NCBI RefSeq assembly: GCF_022965805.1
Contig: NW_027331399.1
Coordinates: 99,192-163,191, forward strand
Origin: Primulina eburnea
Taxonomy: Eukaryota > Streptophyta > Magnoliopsida > Lamiales > Gesneriaceae
Reading direction: 5' to 3'
Length of the DNA: 64,000 bases
Below the pieces are notes generated by a model. That model was not told the origin of the DNA and did no database searches. It saw nothing but the letters and a program-made list of their open reading frames with translations. This document shows positions 33,746 to 44,010 of the stretch, in pieces. The stretch's first letter is position 1; each line of letters starts with the position of its first letter. The position numbers were made by a program, and so were the translations under genes.

Positions 33746-35652
33746 TGTAAGGCTCGAGATTTTTAGTTTTCATTAAAATGATACTCGGAAGAGATGGGGA
33801 TGCATGACGTGCACGGAAAGGAGAAAAGACATGAGAATTAGGGTTTTGCAAGACTGCAACCGCGCTCAAAACAGGAGTGCACCCGCGGTCATGCAATTAT
33901 GGATTTTAGCAAGAAAAGCCAAAGCCATACCGCATCCATGGTGCTACATAGACCGCACCCGTGGTGCATGGACAGAAAGTTGGCACATTTTATTCGTAGC
34001 ATCACCGCACCCGCGGTGTAAGAAGACCGCACCCGCGGTCTTGCAGAGACAGCACCCGCGGTCGACATTTTTGTGAAAATGCTAGGGTTGCCGAAACATG
34101 AGCGCACCCGCGGTGCTGCAGAGACCGCAACCGCGGTGCTGCATGCGAGAAAGCCACTCTTGTTTCTTGTAATGACACATGGCAGGATATATATATAGAT
34201 GTATTGCTGATTCATTCTCTCCCATTTCCAGCAAGAGAGAACCGAGAATCCATGGAAAAGTTCCAAGTTTTCATGGCTTAAAAACTAGATTGTGCAAGAT
34301 TTAGCTGCCTGATTTCAAATCCGAGCTTAGATTATTGATCCTTGCAGTAAGAGCTTCAAAGTAATGTAAGTTTCCTTCAATTCCACCATGATGCAGATTT
34401 TATGAATTGGGGAAATTGTAATATGATAGTTATATTGTGTTCTTGACATAGTAAGCATTGTATATTTGCAAACGAATGGAAGAAATGGTATCGTTTGCAT
34501 TTGTTATGATTTTCAGCATGTCTTGAATGAGAAAGATAGAGAATTCAGAAAAGATATGAGTTTGGGATGTATAGATTATGATGAATATGAATTGAGATTA
34601 TTGATTATTGATATATGATGCGATTTAGATTGATTAGTATCGAGAAAGTACGTCGTTATGCCGTCGATTGTTACCAAGATTGAATATGGATTACATATGA
34701 GTTACTTAGAGTTGGATATTGATAGAAGATATATCAACATTGTCATTTCAGATTTGGATTGACAGATTCGATACCAACTTGAGACTTCGATTTCTGCCTA
34801 CGACACGAAAGGTATAATGCATGTTTTGTTTGGGGAGATACAACTCAAATGAGATCACATTTGAGTTTCCCAACCAAAATCACATACTAGATTTATTGTT
34901 TATCTTGAATTATGATTGTGATTTGTTTATAGAATTTGTATTCAAATATTTGAATTGATTATGCATTGTTTACAGACTGTTAATCATTGCATTTAAGATA
35001 GGGAGTCTTGACAGAACAGTCAAACTTCTAGATGTTCGGTGTATCACAGCGTAGGGGAAGATCAGTCTCCTATTGTAGATGCGGATACAGATTAGGCCGA
35101 AGTCTAGGAATAAGACGTACCGTCACCCCGATTGGGAGGTTAGGTGATAGATCGTCTTATTCACACTGGGATCCCTAGAGTTCTAGTCGAGTCGATCCAG
35201 TCATGATTTGATTCGCATTGCATGTTTATATGATTGTCATTCATAATGGCATGTTTCATATTTTAGATTGATTATATGCATGTATACATGTTTATACTGG
35301 GATTTGTTCTCACCGGAGTTTCCGGCTGTTGTTATGTTGTATGTGTGCAAAACAACAGGTGGGGCAGGATCTGGGTCGAGACAGAGATGAGATCGTGATA
35401 GCGTGGTGACTTCGGGCGCAGCAGAGGACTAGTGGTTTTTAGTAGACTTGGACTATTTATATTGGTATTGTATTAAACACTAGTTGGATTGATATAGTAG
35501 AACAAGACATGTTTGTATGTTTCTAAAATAAATAAAGAACTTATGCTTGTTTACATACATTAGAATTAATGTTGAAAAGCGAAAATTTGACCCACATTTT
35601 TTTTAAATATCCATTTAATCCCAAAGAAAAGAATAGAGCCCGGGTCCCCACA
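33746..35652 (+). repeat. Tek-2 5' LTR
   Basis: 1907 bp. Contains the GC-rich hairpin array at 33877-34137, a TATA box (TATATATATAG, 34187-34197), a TTGAC-AGAACA-GTCAA hairpin near 34998, and near its end CCGGA-GTT-TCCGG (35313-35325) and CTGTTGTT/AACAACAG (35326-35333 with 35351-35358). Ends CCCCACA. Confidence 0.92.
33877..34137 (+). repeat. GC-rich hairpin array (ACCGC-ACCC-GCGGT) in Tek-2 U3
   Basis: About nine full or partial copies: 33877, 33929, 33952, 34014, 34036, 34061, 34102, 34124, plus an imperfect one near 33860. Full copies have 5-bp arms ACCGC/GCGGT around an ACCC loop. The flanking base pair is G-C in one (34035-34050) and C-G in another (34013-34028). It ends ~50 bp upstream of the TATA box. 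The 3' LTR counterpart at about 40249-40485 lacks one unit. Confidence 0.88.
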
Positions 35653-35657
35653 ACAGG

Positions 35658-35669
35658 TGGTATCAGAGC
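35658..35669 (+). promoter_or_regulatory. Tek-2 primer binding site (initiator tRNA-Met)
   Basis: TGGTATCAGAGC, five bases after the LTR end, followed by ~245 bp of leader to the gag ATG at 35915. Confidence 0.92.
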
Positions 35670-35914
35670 GATAGATCCTTTAGATTGAGATAAGATAGAA
35701 TGAGAGGGGTAGATCGAGTCTTCTTCCTTGCTTTATGATGTGCTAGCATGATTTATTGCTTTCATTATTACATGTTGTATGGTTATCTGACTTGTATTAC
35801 AGCATGTATTAGTAAAGACTGAATCAGAACCGATTCTGGATCAGAGGTAAATGATCAGAGGAGGACTGAGACAGTTTGTATAGCTTCTACACTAACTTGT
35901 TGACTATCAGATAC

Positions 35915-36776
35915 ATGCCTCCTCAAAGAGCAGCAGTGCCATTGCGACCCACCGCACCAGAGCAGGGTAGCACATCCGGGAATCCAATGGACGTTACGGC
36001 TACACCTATGGAGACTCTGTTAAAACGATTCCAGTCCTTCAGACCACCTACCTTAAGGGGTACAGAAAACGCCATAGAATGTGAAAGCTGGTTGGAAGAT
36101 ATCGAGATGTTATTCGAGTCTCTAGAATACAGTGATGAGAAAAGTGTGAACTCATTGGCCATCAATTGCAAGACGTGGCTAAGAATTGGTGGTTGAACAT
36201 CAAAAGAGCATTGGAACAGCGTGGCATGGAGGTTACCTGGAAAGTGTTCAAGACAGAGTTTTATCAGCGGTTCTTTCCTATATCCTACCGTAAAGATAAA
36301 GGCGCTGAGTTTGCAAACTTGAGGCAAGGGCAATTGAATATTGAAGAGTACGTCGCTAAATTTTCTTCTTTGCTTTGTTTTGCACCTCATGTTTCAGGTA
36401 GTGATGAGGCCGTAGCGGATCAGTTTATAAACGGCTTAAATCCCGATATTTTTACGTTGGTAAATACTGGGAGACCCAACAATTTCGCTGAGGCATTGAA
36501 TCGTGCCAAAGGAGCAGAAGCGGGATTGCTTAGGCAACGGAGTGTTCCGTATATTGCCCCGAGTTCGAGACCGCCACTACCTCCAGTACAACCTTCCTCT
36601 AGATTTAATGGCGGCAGTAGCAGCAGCAGCGGGCGAAAAGATCAGTTGAAAGCGAAGGGGAAGCAGTTCAAAAGACCTGGGAGCAGTTCGTCGAGCTCCA
36701 GTGGATCCAGACAGAGTGGTTTTGATCAGAGTACAATATATACAGGTGTCTACTGCAATTCTTGTGGAGGTAGACA
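35915..36776 (+). pseudogene. Tek-2 gag with two single-base deletions
   Basis: Starts MPPQRAAVPLRPTAPEQGS at 35915; an upstream in-frame ATG at 35876 lies in the leader and is less likely. One base is missing near 36149 ('gtgaactcattgg', where an AAA codon is expected), after which QDVAKNWWLN, FYQRFFPISYRKDKGAEFAN and GLNPDIFTLVNTGRPNNFAE continue in the next frame. A second base is missing near 36776, inside the first zinc knuckle (CNSCGGR then shift). Serine-rich linker at 36600-36720. Otherwise very close to the Tek-3 gag. Confidence 0.88.
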
Positions 36777-39700
36777 GCGACTGAACAGTGTCAAGGAGTC
36801 ACGGGCCGATGTAATTTTTGTAGGCAACCAGGTCACTTTGCCAAAGTCTGTCCACAGAAAGGTCTACAGCAAATGCAAAGTGGAAGAGCATCTGGTCCAG
36901 TACCTCAGCTGGAAAGACAAGCATCATCGGTCCATTCCTTCCAGCCACCACAGACACAGATGCAGCCCAGAGCCAGAGGTAGCCAGACCGTGAGCCAACC
37001 TCCTCGACAGCAGGCTCAGGTGTTTGCATTGACAGAGGAGCAAGCACAAGATGCCCCAGATGATGTCATAGCAGGTAACTGTTCCCTTTGCGGTTATCCT
37101 GCTTATATACTAATAGATACGAGTGCATCGCATACATTTATCTCAGAACGATTTGCATTGTTGCATTCTCTGCCTGTTGAGTCTTTGTTGGATGTAGTGT
37201 CTATTACTTCTCCGTTCGGAAGTGGTTTGATAGCTGTGACTACGGTTAGGCATTGCATTTTACAATTTGAGGGTAATGAAATTGATCTAGACTGCATAGT
37301 ACTTGGGTTAGATGATTTTGATTGTATTGTTGGGATTGACATGTTAACTAAGTATAGAGCCACCGTGGATTGTTTCCACAAGATTGTCAGATTCAGACCC
37401 GAAATGGCAGAAGAGTGGAAGTTCTACGGTAAGGGTTCCAGATCTCGGATTCCCTTGATTTCGGCTTTGGCTATGAATAGATTGTTGCAGAGAGGAGCAG
37501 ATGGGTTCCTTGTGTATGCTGTAGATGTACAGAAATCGAGCCCGGCATTGGCATATTTGCCAGTAGTACGGGAGTTTGTAGATGTGTTTCCCGACGAGAT
37601 CCCAGGGTTACCTCCAGCTCGAGAGGTAGATTTTAGCATAGATCTTATGCCAGGTACTGTTCCTATATCCCGAGCTCCGTATAGTATGGCGCCTGTTGAA
37701 CTGAAAGAACTGAAAGCACAATTAGAAGATCTTCTGGCCAAGGGATATATCCGACCCAGTGTATCTCCTTGGGGCGCACCAGTGCTATTTGTGCGAAAGA
37801 AAGATGGATCGATGCGATTGTGTATAGATTATCGGCAATTGAACAAAGCGACAGTGAAGAATAAATATCCATTGCCACGCATCGACGATTTATTTGATCA
37901 ATTACAGGGATCCTCTGTTTATTCTAAGATTGATTTACGATCCGGATATCACCAGCTCAGAGTTAGAGATGTAGACATACCGAAGACAGCATTTCGAACC
38001 AGGTACGGACATTACGAATTTATTGTCATGCCTTTTGGTTTAACAAATGCTCCAGTGGTATTTATGAGCTTGATGAACCGAATCTTTCAGAGGTATTTAG
38101 ATGATTTTGTGATTGTGTTTATCGATGACATTTTGGTGTATTCGAAGAATAGAAATGAGCATGGAGAGCATCTCAGAACTGTACTACAGACATTGAGAAA
38201 TGAGAGGTTGTATGCTAAATTGTCAAAATGTGAATTTTGGTTGAATCGAGTTGTCTTTTTGGGACATATCATATCTGGAGATGGTATTGCTGTAGATCCA
38301 AGTAAAGTGGAAGCTGTGATTAGCTGGCCGAGACCGACTTCTGTGCCAGAGATACGCAGTTTTATGGGTCTAGCAGGATACTACCGGCGATTTATTAAAG
38401 ATTTCTCCAGTATTGCAAAACCAATCAGTCAATTGACGCAAAAGAATGCGCCATTTATATGGTCTGAGGATTGTGAGTCTAGCTTCGTGGAATTGAAAAA
38501 GAAGCTGACCACTGCTCCAGTACTGACGATACCTTCAGGTACAGGTGATTTCGTTGTATATTGTGATGCTTCTCACAGAGGTTTGGGATGTGTTCTTATG
38601 CAGCGAGGTCATGTGGTCGCATACGCCTCGAGACAATTGAAGCCACATGAAGTTCGATACCCCATTCACGATCTTGAACTGGCGGCTATCGTATTTGCAT
38701 TCAAGATATGGCGTCACTATCTCTATGGCGAGAAATTTGAGATTTATTCCGATCACAAAAGCCTGAAGTATCTATTTTCTCAATCAGAACTAAATATGAG
38801 GCAGCGTAGATGGCTTGATCTACTGAAAGACTTTGATTGCGAGATTAAATACTATCCAGGGAAGTCAAATGCAGCAGCGGATGCCTTGATTCGAAAGGTT
38901 TGTTCCCTATCCTTATCGACGATAGGTGTTACAAAGTTAGTTGAAACTTGCTGTTTGTCCAAATTAGAATTTGATACAGATAGTAGGCCACTACGACTTG
39001 CTACCATTCATGTTGAACCCGATTTGATTTGGAGGATTAAAGAAGCACAAAGAACATATCAGAATGTGCAGAAATCGATTCAGATGGTCAGATCAGGGCA
39101 TTTATCAAAATATCAGGTGCGTGATCAAGTGCTGTATGTGAATAACCGCCTTGTTGTGCCAGATGTTTCAGATTTGAGACATCAGATTCTATCAGAAGCA
39201 CGCTGTAGTCGGTTCAGCATTCATCCTGGTGGCCGAAAGATGTACAACGACTTGAAGACACAGTTCTGGTGGAAGCGGACTATCCAGACTTTAGAGGATA
39301 TGTTAAGAGCCGTAGTGCTAGATTTTGGCACTAGTTGGCAAGATTCTTTACCTCTTTGTGAATTCTCTTATAATAATAGCTATCAGACGAGCATTGAAAT
39401 GGCACCGTTTGAAGCTTTATATGGCAAGAAGTGCAGATCTCCGCTGTATTGGGATGATGTCTTCGAGGTACCAGAACTTGGGCCAGATATGATACGTGAC
39501 ATGACTAAAAAGGTGAAAATCATTCAAAAAAGAATGAAGACGGCACAGGATAGGCAAGCCAAATACGCCAACGTCAGACGTAGACCGTTGGTATTCGAGC
39601 AAGGAGACAGAGTATTTCTGAAGATTTCTCCATTCAGAGGCGTTGTCAGATTTGGCAAGCGTGGGAAATTGTCTCCTAGATACGTTGGTCCTTATGAGAT

Positions 39701-40019
39701 TCTTGAAAAGATTGGCGACCGAGCCTATCGACTTGCTCTTCCTCCTTCGTTATCCGTGATACATGATGTCTTTCATGTGTCAATGTTGCGTAAGTATATA
39801 CCAGATATTTCTCATGTCATTCAGCCTGACGAAGCTGAGCTTGATCAGACCTTGAGCTATATTGAGCAACCGATACAAATTCTGGATCGGAAAGAAAAGA
39901 AGCTCCGGACGAAGACTATTCCATTAGTGAAAGTCCAATGGAGTCGTCATGGCATCGAAGAAGTGACTTGGGAAACAGAAGCAGATATGCGCCAGAAACA
40001 TCCCGAATTATTTACATGA
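36777..40019 (+). pseudogene. Tek-2 distal gag and pol lacking the integrase catalytic core
   Basis: Uninterrupted frame to TGA 40017-40019. The protease motif reads DTSAS (Asp 37116-37118), with Ser for the usual Gly. RT has [12 protein letters not shown] and FIDDILVYS (DD 38124-38129). RNase H has [10 protein letters not shown]. After [12 protein letters not shown] (about 39274) the frame jumps to [10 protein letters not shown]: compared with Tek-1 about 144 residues are absent, including CX2C of the HHCC finger and all three DDE residues. The C-terminal module and chromodomain ([10 protein letters not shown] ... [14 protein letters not shown]) are intact. The loss is in frame, so RT and chromodomain could still be made, but the element could not integrate itself. 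Confidence 0.92.
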
Positions 40020-40104
40020 TGTAAGTAAATTTTCAGTATTGATTATATTACTTGTCATGTATAATTGATAATTACTTGTGCTTTCGAGGACGAAATCATT
40101 TCTT

Positions 40105-40117
40105 AGAGGGGGAGAAA
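40105..40117 (+). promoter_or_regulatory. Tek-2 polypurine tract
   Basis: AGAGGGGGAGAAA directly before the 3' LTR at 40118, with TTCGAGGACGAAAT upstream. Confidence 0.88.
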
Positions 40118-41998
40118 TGTAAGGCTCGAGATTTTTAGTTTTCATTAAAATGATACTCGGAAGAGATGGGGATGCATGACGTGCATGGAAAGGAGAAAAG
40201 ACATGAGAATTAGGGTTTTGCAAGACTGCAACCGCGCTCAAAACAGGAGTGCACCCGCGGTCATGCAATTATGGACTTTAGCAAGAAAAGCCGAAGCCAT
40301 ACCGCACCCGCGGTGCATGGACAGAAAGTTGGCACATTTTATTCATAGCATCACCGCACCCGCGGTGTAAGAAGACCGCACCCGCGGTGACAAGACCGCA
40401 CCCGCGGTCGACATTTTGTGAAAATGCTAGGGTTGCCGAAACATGAGCGCACTCGCGGTGCTGCAGAGACCGCACCCACGGTGCTGCATGCGAGAAAGCC
40501 ACTCTTGTTTCTTGTAATGACACATGGCAGGATATATATATAGATGTATTGCTGATCCATTCTCTCCCATTTCCAGCAAGAGAGAACCGAGAATCCATGG
40601 AAAAGTTCCAAGTTTTCATGGCTTAAAAACTAGATTGTGCAAGATTTAGCTGCCTGATTTCAAATCCGAGCTTAGATTATTGATCCTTGCAGTAAGAGCT
40701 TCAAAGTAATGTAAGTTTCCTTCAATTCCACCATGATGCAGATTTTATGAATTGGGGAAATTGTAATATGATAGTTATATTGTGTTCTTGACATAGTAAG
40801 CATTGTATATTTGCAAACGAATGGAAGAAATGGTATCGTTTGCATTTGTTATGATTTTCAGCATGTCTTGAATGAGAAAGATAGAGAATTCAGAAAAGAT
40901 ATGAGTTTGGGATGTATAGATTATGATGAATATGAATTGAGATTATTGATTATTGATATATGATGTGATTTAGATTGATTAGTATCGAGAAAGTACGTCG
41001 TTATGCCGTCGATTGTTACCAAGATTGAATATGGATTACATATGAGTTACTTAGAGTTGGATATTGATAGAAGATATATCAACATTGTCATTTCAGATTT
41101 GGATTGACAGATTCGATACCAACTTGAGACTTCGATTTCTGCCTACGACACGAAAGGTATAATGCATGTTTTGTTTGGGGAGATACAACTCAAATGAGAT
41201 CACATTTGAGTTTCCCAACCAAAATCACATACTAGATTTATTGTTTATCTTGAATTATGATTGTGATTTGTTTATAGAATTTGTATTCAAATCTTTGAAT
41301 TGATTATGCATTGTTTACAGACTATTAATCATTGCATTTAAGATAGGGAGTCTTGACAGAACAGTCAAACTTCTAGATGTTCGGTGTATCACAGCGTAGG
41401 GGAAGATCAGTCTCCTATTGTAGATGCGGATACAGATTAGGCCGAAGTCTAGGAATAAGACGTACCGTCACCCCGATTGGGAGGGTAGGTGATAGATCGT
41501 CTTATTCACACCGGGATCCCTAGAGTTCTAGTCGAGTCGATCCAGTCATGATTTGATTCGCATTGCATGTTTATATGATTGTCATTCATAATGGCATGTT
41601 TCATATTTTAGATTGATTATATGCATGTATACATGTTTATACTGGGATTTGTTCTCACCGGAGTTTCCGGCTGTTGTTATGTCTGTATGTGTGCATAACA
41701 ACAGGTGGGGCAGGATCTGGGTCGAGACAAAGATGAGATCGTGATAGCGTGGTGACTTCGGGCGCAGCAGAGGACTAGTGGTTTTTAGTAGACTTGGACT
41801 ATTTATATTGGTATTGTATTAAACACTAGTTGGATTGATATAGTAGAACAAGACATGTTTGTATGTTTGTAAAATAAATAAAGAACTTATGCTTGTTTAC
41901 ATACATTAGAATTAATGTTGAAAAGCGAAAATTTGACCCACATTTTTTTTAAAGATCCATTTAATCCCAAAGAAAAGAATAGAGCCCGGGTCCCCACA
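40118..41998 (+). repeat. Tek-2 3' LTR
   Basis: 1881 bp. Differences from the 5' LTR cluster in the GC hairpin array, where one ~23-bp unit is absent. The late hairpin reads CTGTTGTTATG with CATAACAACAG (41671-41704), a longer perfect stem than in the 5' copy. Confidence 0.92.
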
Positions 41999-42749
41999 AA
42001 AGATGACTGCAACAAGCAGTGGGATCGCTGCATTTCAGAAAAGCTGCAGTGTACGACTTTCAGAAGAATGTTGACATGACAAACAACAGATATAAAGTTT
42101 CAAATCGTATTCAATATTACTGTTGTAGGCAAAGCCTATAAATAACAGAGAAGAGCAGCTGAGAAACTCTCTGAATCAACCCGATCGATATACTATTCTA
42201 TCAACTGAGCTGTTACTCTGCTGAAATCTTTGCAAATTTCAAAGCTGATGCTTATTTTATACATTCATAGCATTCAAGGCTATACTTCTAGCATACAAGC
42301 ACAAACTGTTATTATTATAATACTTGATCTTGAAGAGATCAGTTGTGCTAAATTATTTCAATCCAATTGAGTACTGTAAACTGGTTCGTAACTAAGAATT
42401 TTAGTTTGGCATTGTTAAGTCCAAAACTGAAGTGGGTCTGTACAACTCTTTGTATCGATGAAAGTCTTTTAGTGAATATCCTATATTTGTGATAGAATGT
42501 GTGACATAGGAGTGTTTGAAATCTACGAACATCCATAAATCTTGTGTCTTCTTATTTCAGTTTTATTCTATCTATCAGTCAGTTTATTTCCGAACTTTTA
42601 TTGTTAACTGATTGATATTGACTTACAAGATTCCAGAGTATCATTTTATCACTAAATTGACACATTAAAAGATAAAAGGTTGCGAAAATTGTTGGTATTT
42701 ATTCAAACCCTATTTCTAAACAATCTTTCACCTTTACCCGATCCTATCA

Positions 42750-43211
42750 GAGTTTATGGTGATGCCTTTAGGATTAACGAACAGACCAGCGATGTTCTTG
42801 GATCTCATGAATAGCGTGTTTCAGCCGTACTTGGATCAGTTCGCCATAGTTTTCTTAGACAACATCCTGATCAATTCGAAAAGCAGAGAGGAGCACATTC
42901 AGCATCTGAGGATCGTATTACAGACTTTGCAAGACAGACGACTGTATGACAAGATCAGTAAGTGTGAGTTCTGGATAGACAGAGTGTCATTCTTGGCCAT
43001 ATCATATCTCAAGATAGAGTGGAGGTTGATCCCAGTAAGGTCAAGACAGTCCGAGATTGGCCAGCGCCTAAGAGTGTGACAGAGATCCGAAGTTTCTTAA
43101 GGTTGGTCGGGTACTACAGGAAGTCTATTCAAGGATTTTCTTCTGCCTTGACGAAGAAGTATGCCAAACTCATTTGGGGATCTGAGTGCCACGAGAGTTT
43201 TGACAAACTGA
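42750..43211 (+). pseudogene. Del-0 RT palm/thumb segment, copy 1
   Basis: Encodes [39 protein letters not shown] and [14 protein letters not shown], then in the next frame [20 protein letters not shown] and LIWGSECHESF. The catalytic FIDDIL reads FLDNIL, so the second Asp is lost. A one-base loss near 42995 shifts the frame. Residues between GFSS and LTKK are deleted. Ends at the inverted Cop-2 LTR start (43212). Confidence 0.88.
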
Positions 43212-43548
43212 TGAAAGTGAATCGGTTACGGTGCCCAGAAGCGCATCGAAATTTTGAAAAACATGTTTTACCGAGAAAAAATCGAGCACCACAAGTTTAT
43301 TGTGTAGAAAATAACAAAACATGTACAGATGTCACATAGAGTGTGTTTATATTTTCTTACCTATCAATCACAAGGATTGATGTTTTTGGCTCCAACTAAG
43401 TTGTAAAAAACTTAGCTCTTGAGGGTAGACAATCTACAAACTATCCAAGAACACTCCTTGCTCATAAAAAGAGAAAATGTTGTGAAAATTGTTATTGTTT
43501 ATTCAACCCCCCTTCTAAACTCTCTTTCACATTTACCAAATCCTATCA

Positions 43549-44010
43549 TAGTTTATGGTGATTCCCTCCGGATTGACGAACGTGTCAGCAATGTTCTTGG
43601 ATCTCATGGATCGCGTGTTTCAGCCGTACTTCGATCAGTTTGTCATATTTTTCAAAAACGACAACTTGATCAATTCGAAAAGCAGAGAGGAGCACAATCA
43701 GCATCTGAGTACCGTATTACAGACTTTGCAAGACAGACGGTTGTATGTCAAGTTCAGTAAGTGTGAGTTCTGGATAGACAGAGAGGCATTCTTGGGCCAC
43801 ATCATATCTCGAGATGAGTGGAGGTCTATCCTAGTAAGGTCGAGACAGTCCAAGATTGTCCAGGGCCTAAGAGTATGACAGAGATCCGAAGTTTCTTGGG
43901 GTTGGCTCGGTACTACAGAAAGTTTATTCAGGGATTTTCTTCTACCTTGACAAAGAAGAATTCAAAATTCATTTGGCGATCAGAGTGCCATGAGAGTTTT
44001 GACAGGCTGA
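43549..44010 (+). pseudogene. Del-0 RT palm/thumb segment, copy 2
   Basis: Second copy of the same segment: [80 protein letters not shown]. The catalytic motif has decayed further (FKNDNL). Ends with GCTGA (44006-44010), the target-site copy of Cop-2. Continuation into RNase H is at 46007. Confidence 0.88.

Larger units (their letters stand above)
33746..41998 (+). mobile_element. Tek-2: Tekay-type chromovirus with integrase core deleted
   Basis: 8.25 kb with exact target duplication AAAGA (33741-33745 and 41999-42003). LTRs TGTAAGGCTCG...CCCCACA of 1907 and 1881 bp are nearly identical (roughly 18 substitutions and a few indels by eye), indicating a recent insertion. It is inserted in the Cop-1 solo LTR. 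Gag has two single-base deletions, the protease motif is altered and the integrase catalytic core is missing. Confidence 0.93.
33441..42749 (+). repeat. Cop-1 solo LTR (copia), split by Tek-2
   Basis: Parts 33441-33745 and 42004-42749 (about 1.05 kb together) form one LTR starting TGTTGGAAAC and ending ATCCTATCA. Flanks GATTT (33436-33440) and GAGTT (42750-42754) differ by one base. A TCAGTTGG/GATCAGTTA cluster lies at 33620-33720 and a CTATAAATA box at about 42138, which are close together once Tek-2 is removed. No internal copia sequence is present, so this is a solo LTR. Its last ~85 bp recur at 43464-43548 within a tandem duplication. Confidence 0.85.

Noticed and set aside
33746..41998. 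Tek-2 as an autonomous active element because of its long pol frame and near-identical LTRs
   Set aside because: Integrase core absent, protease motif altered, gag shifted twice.
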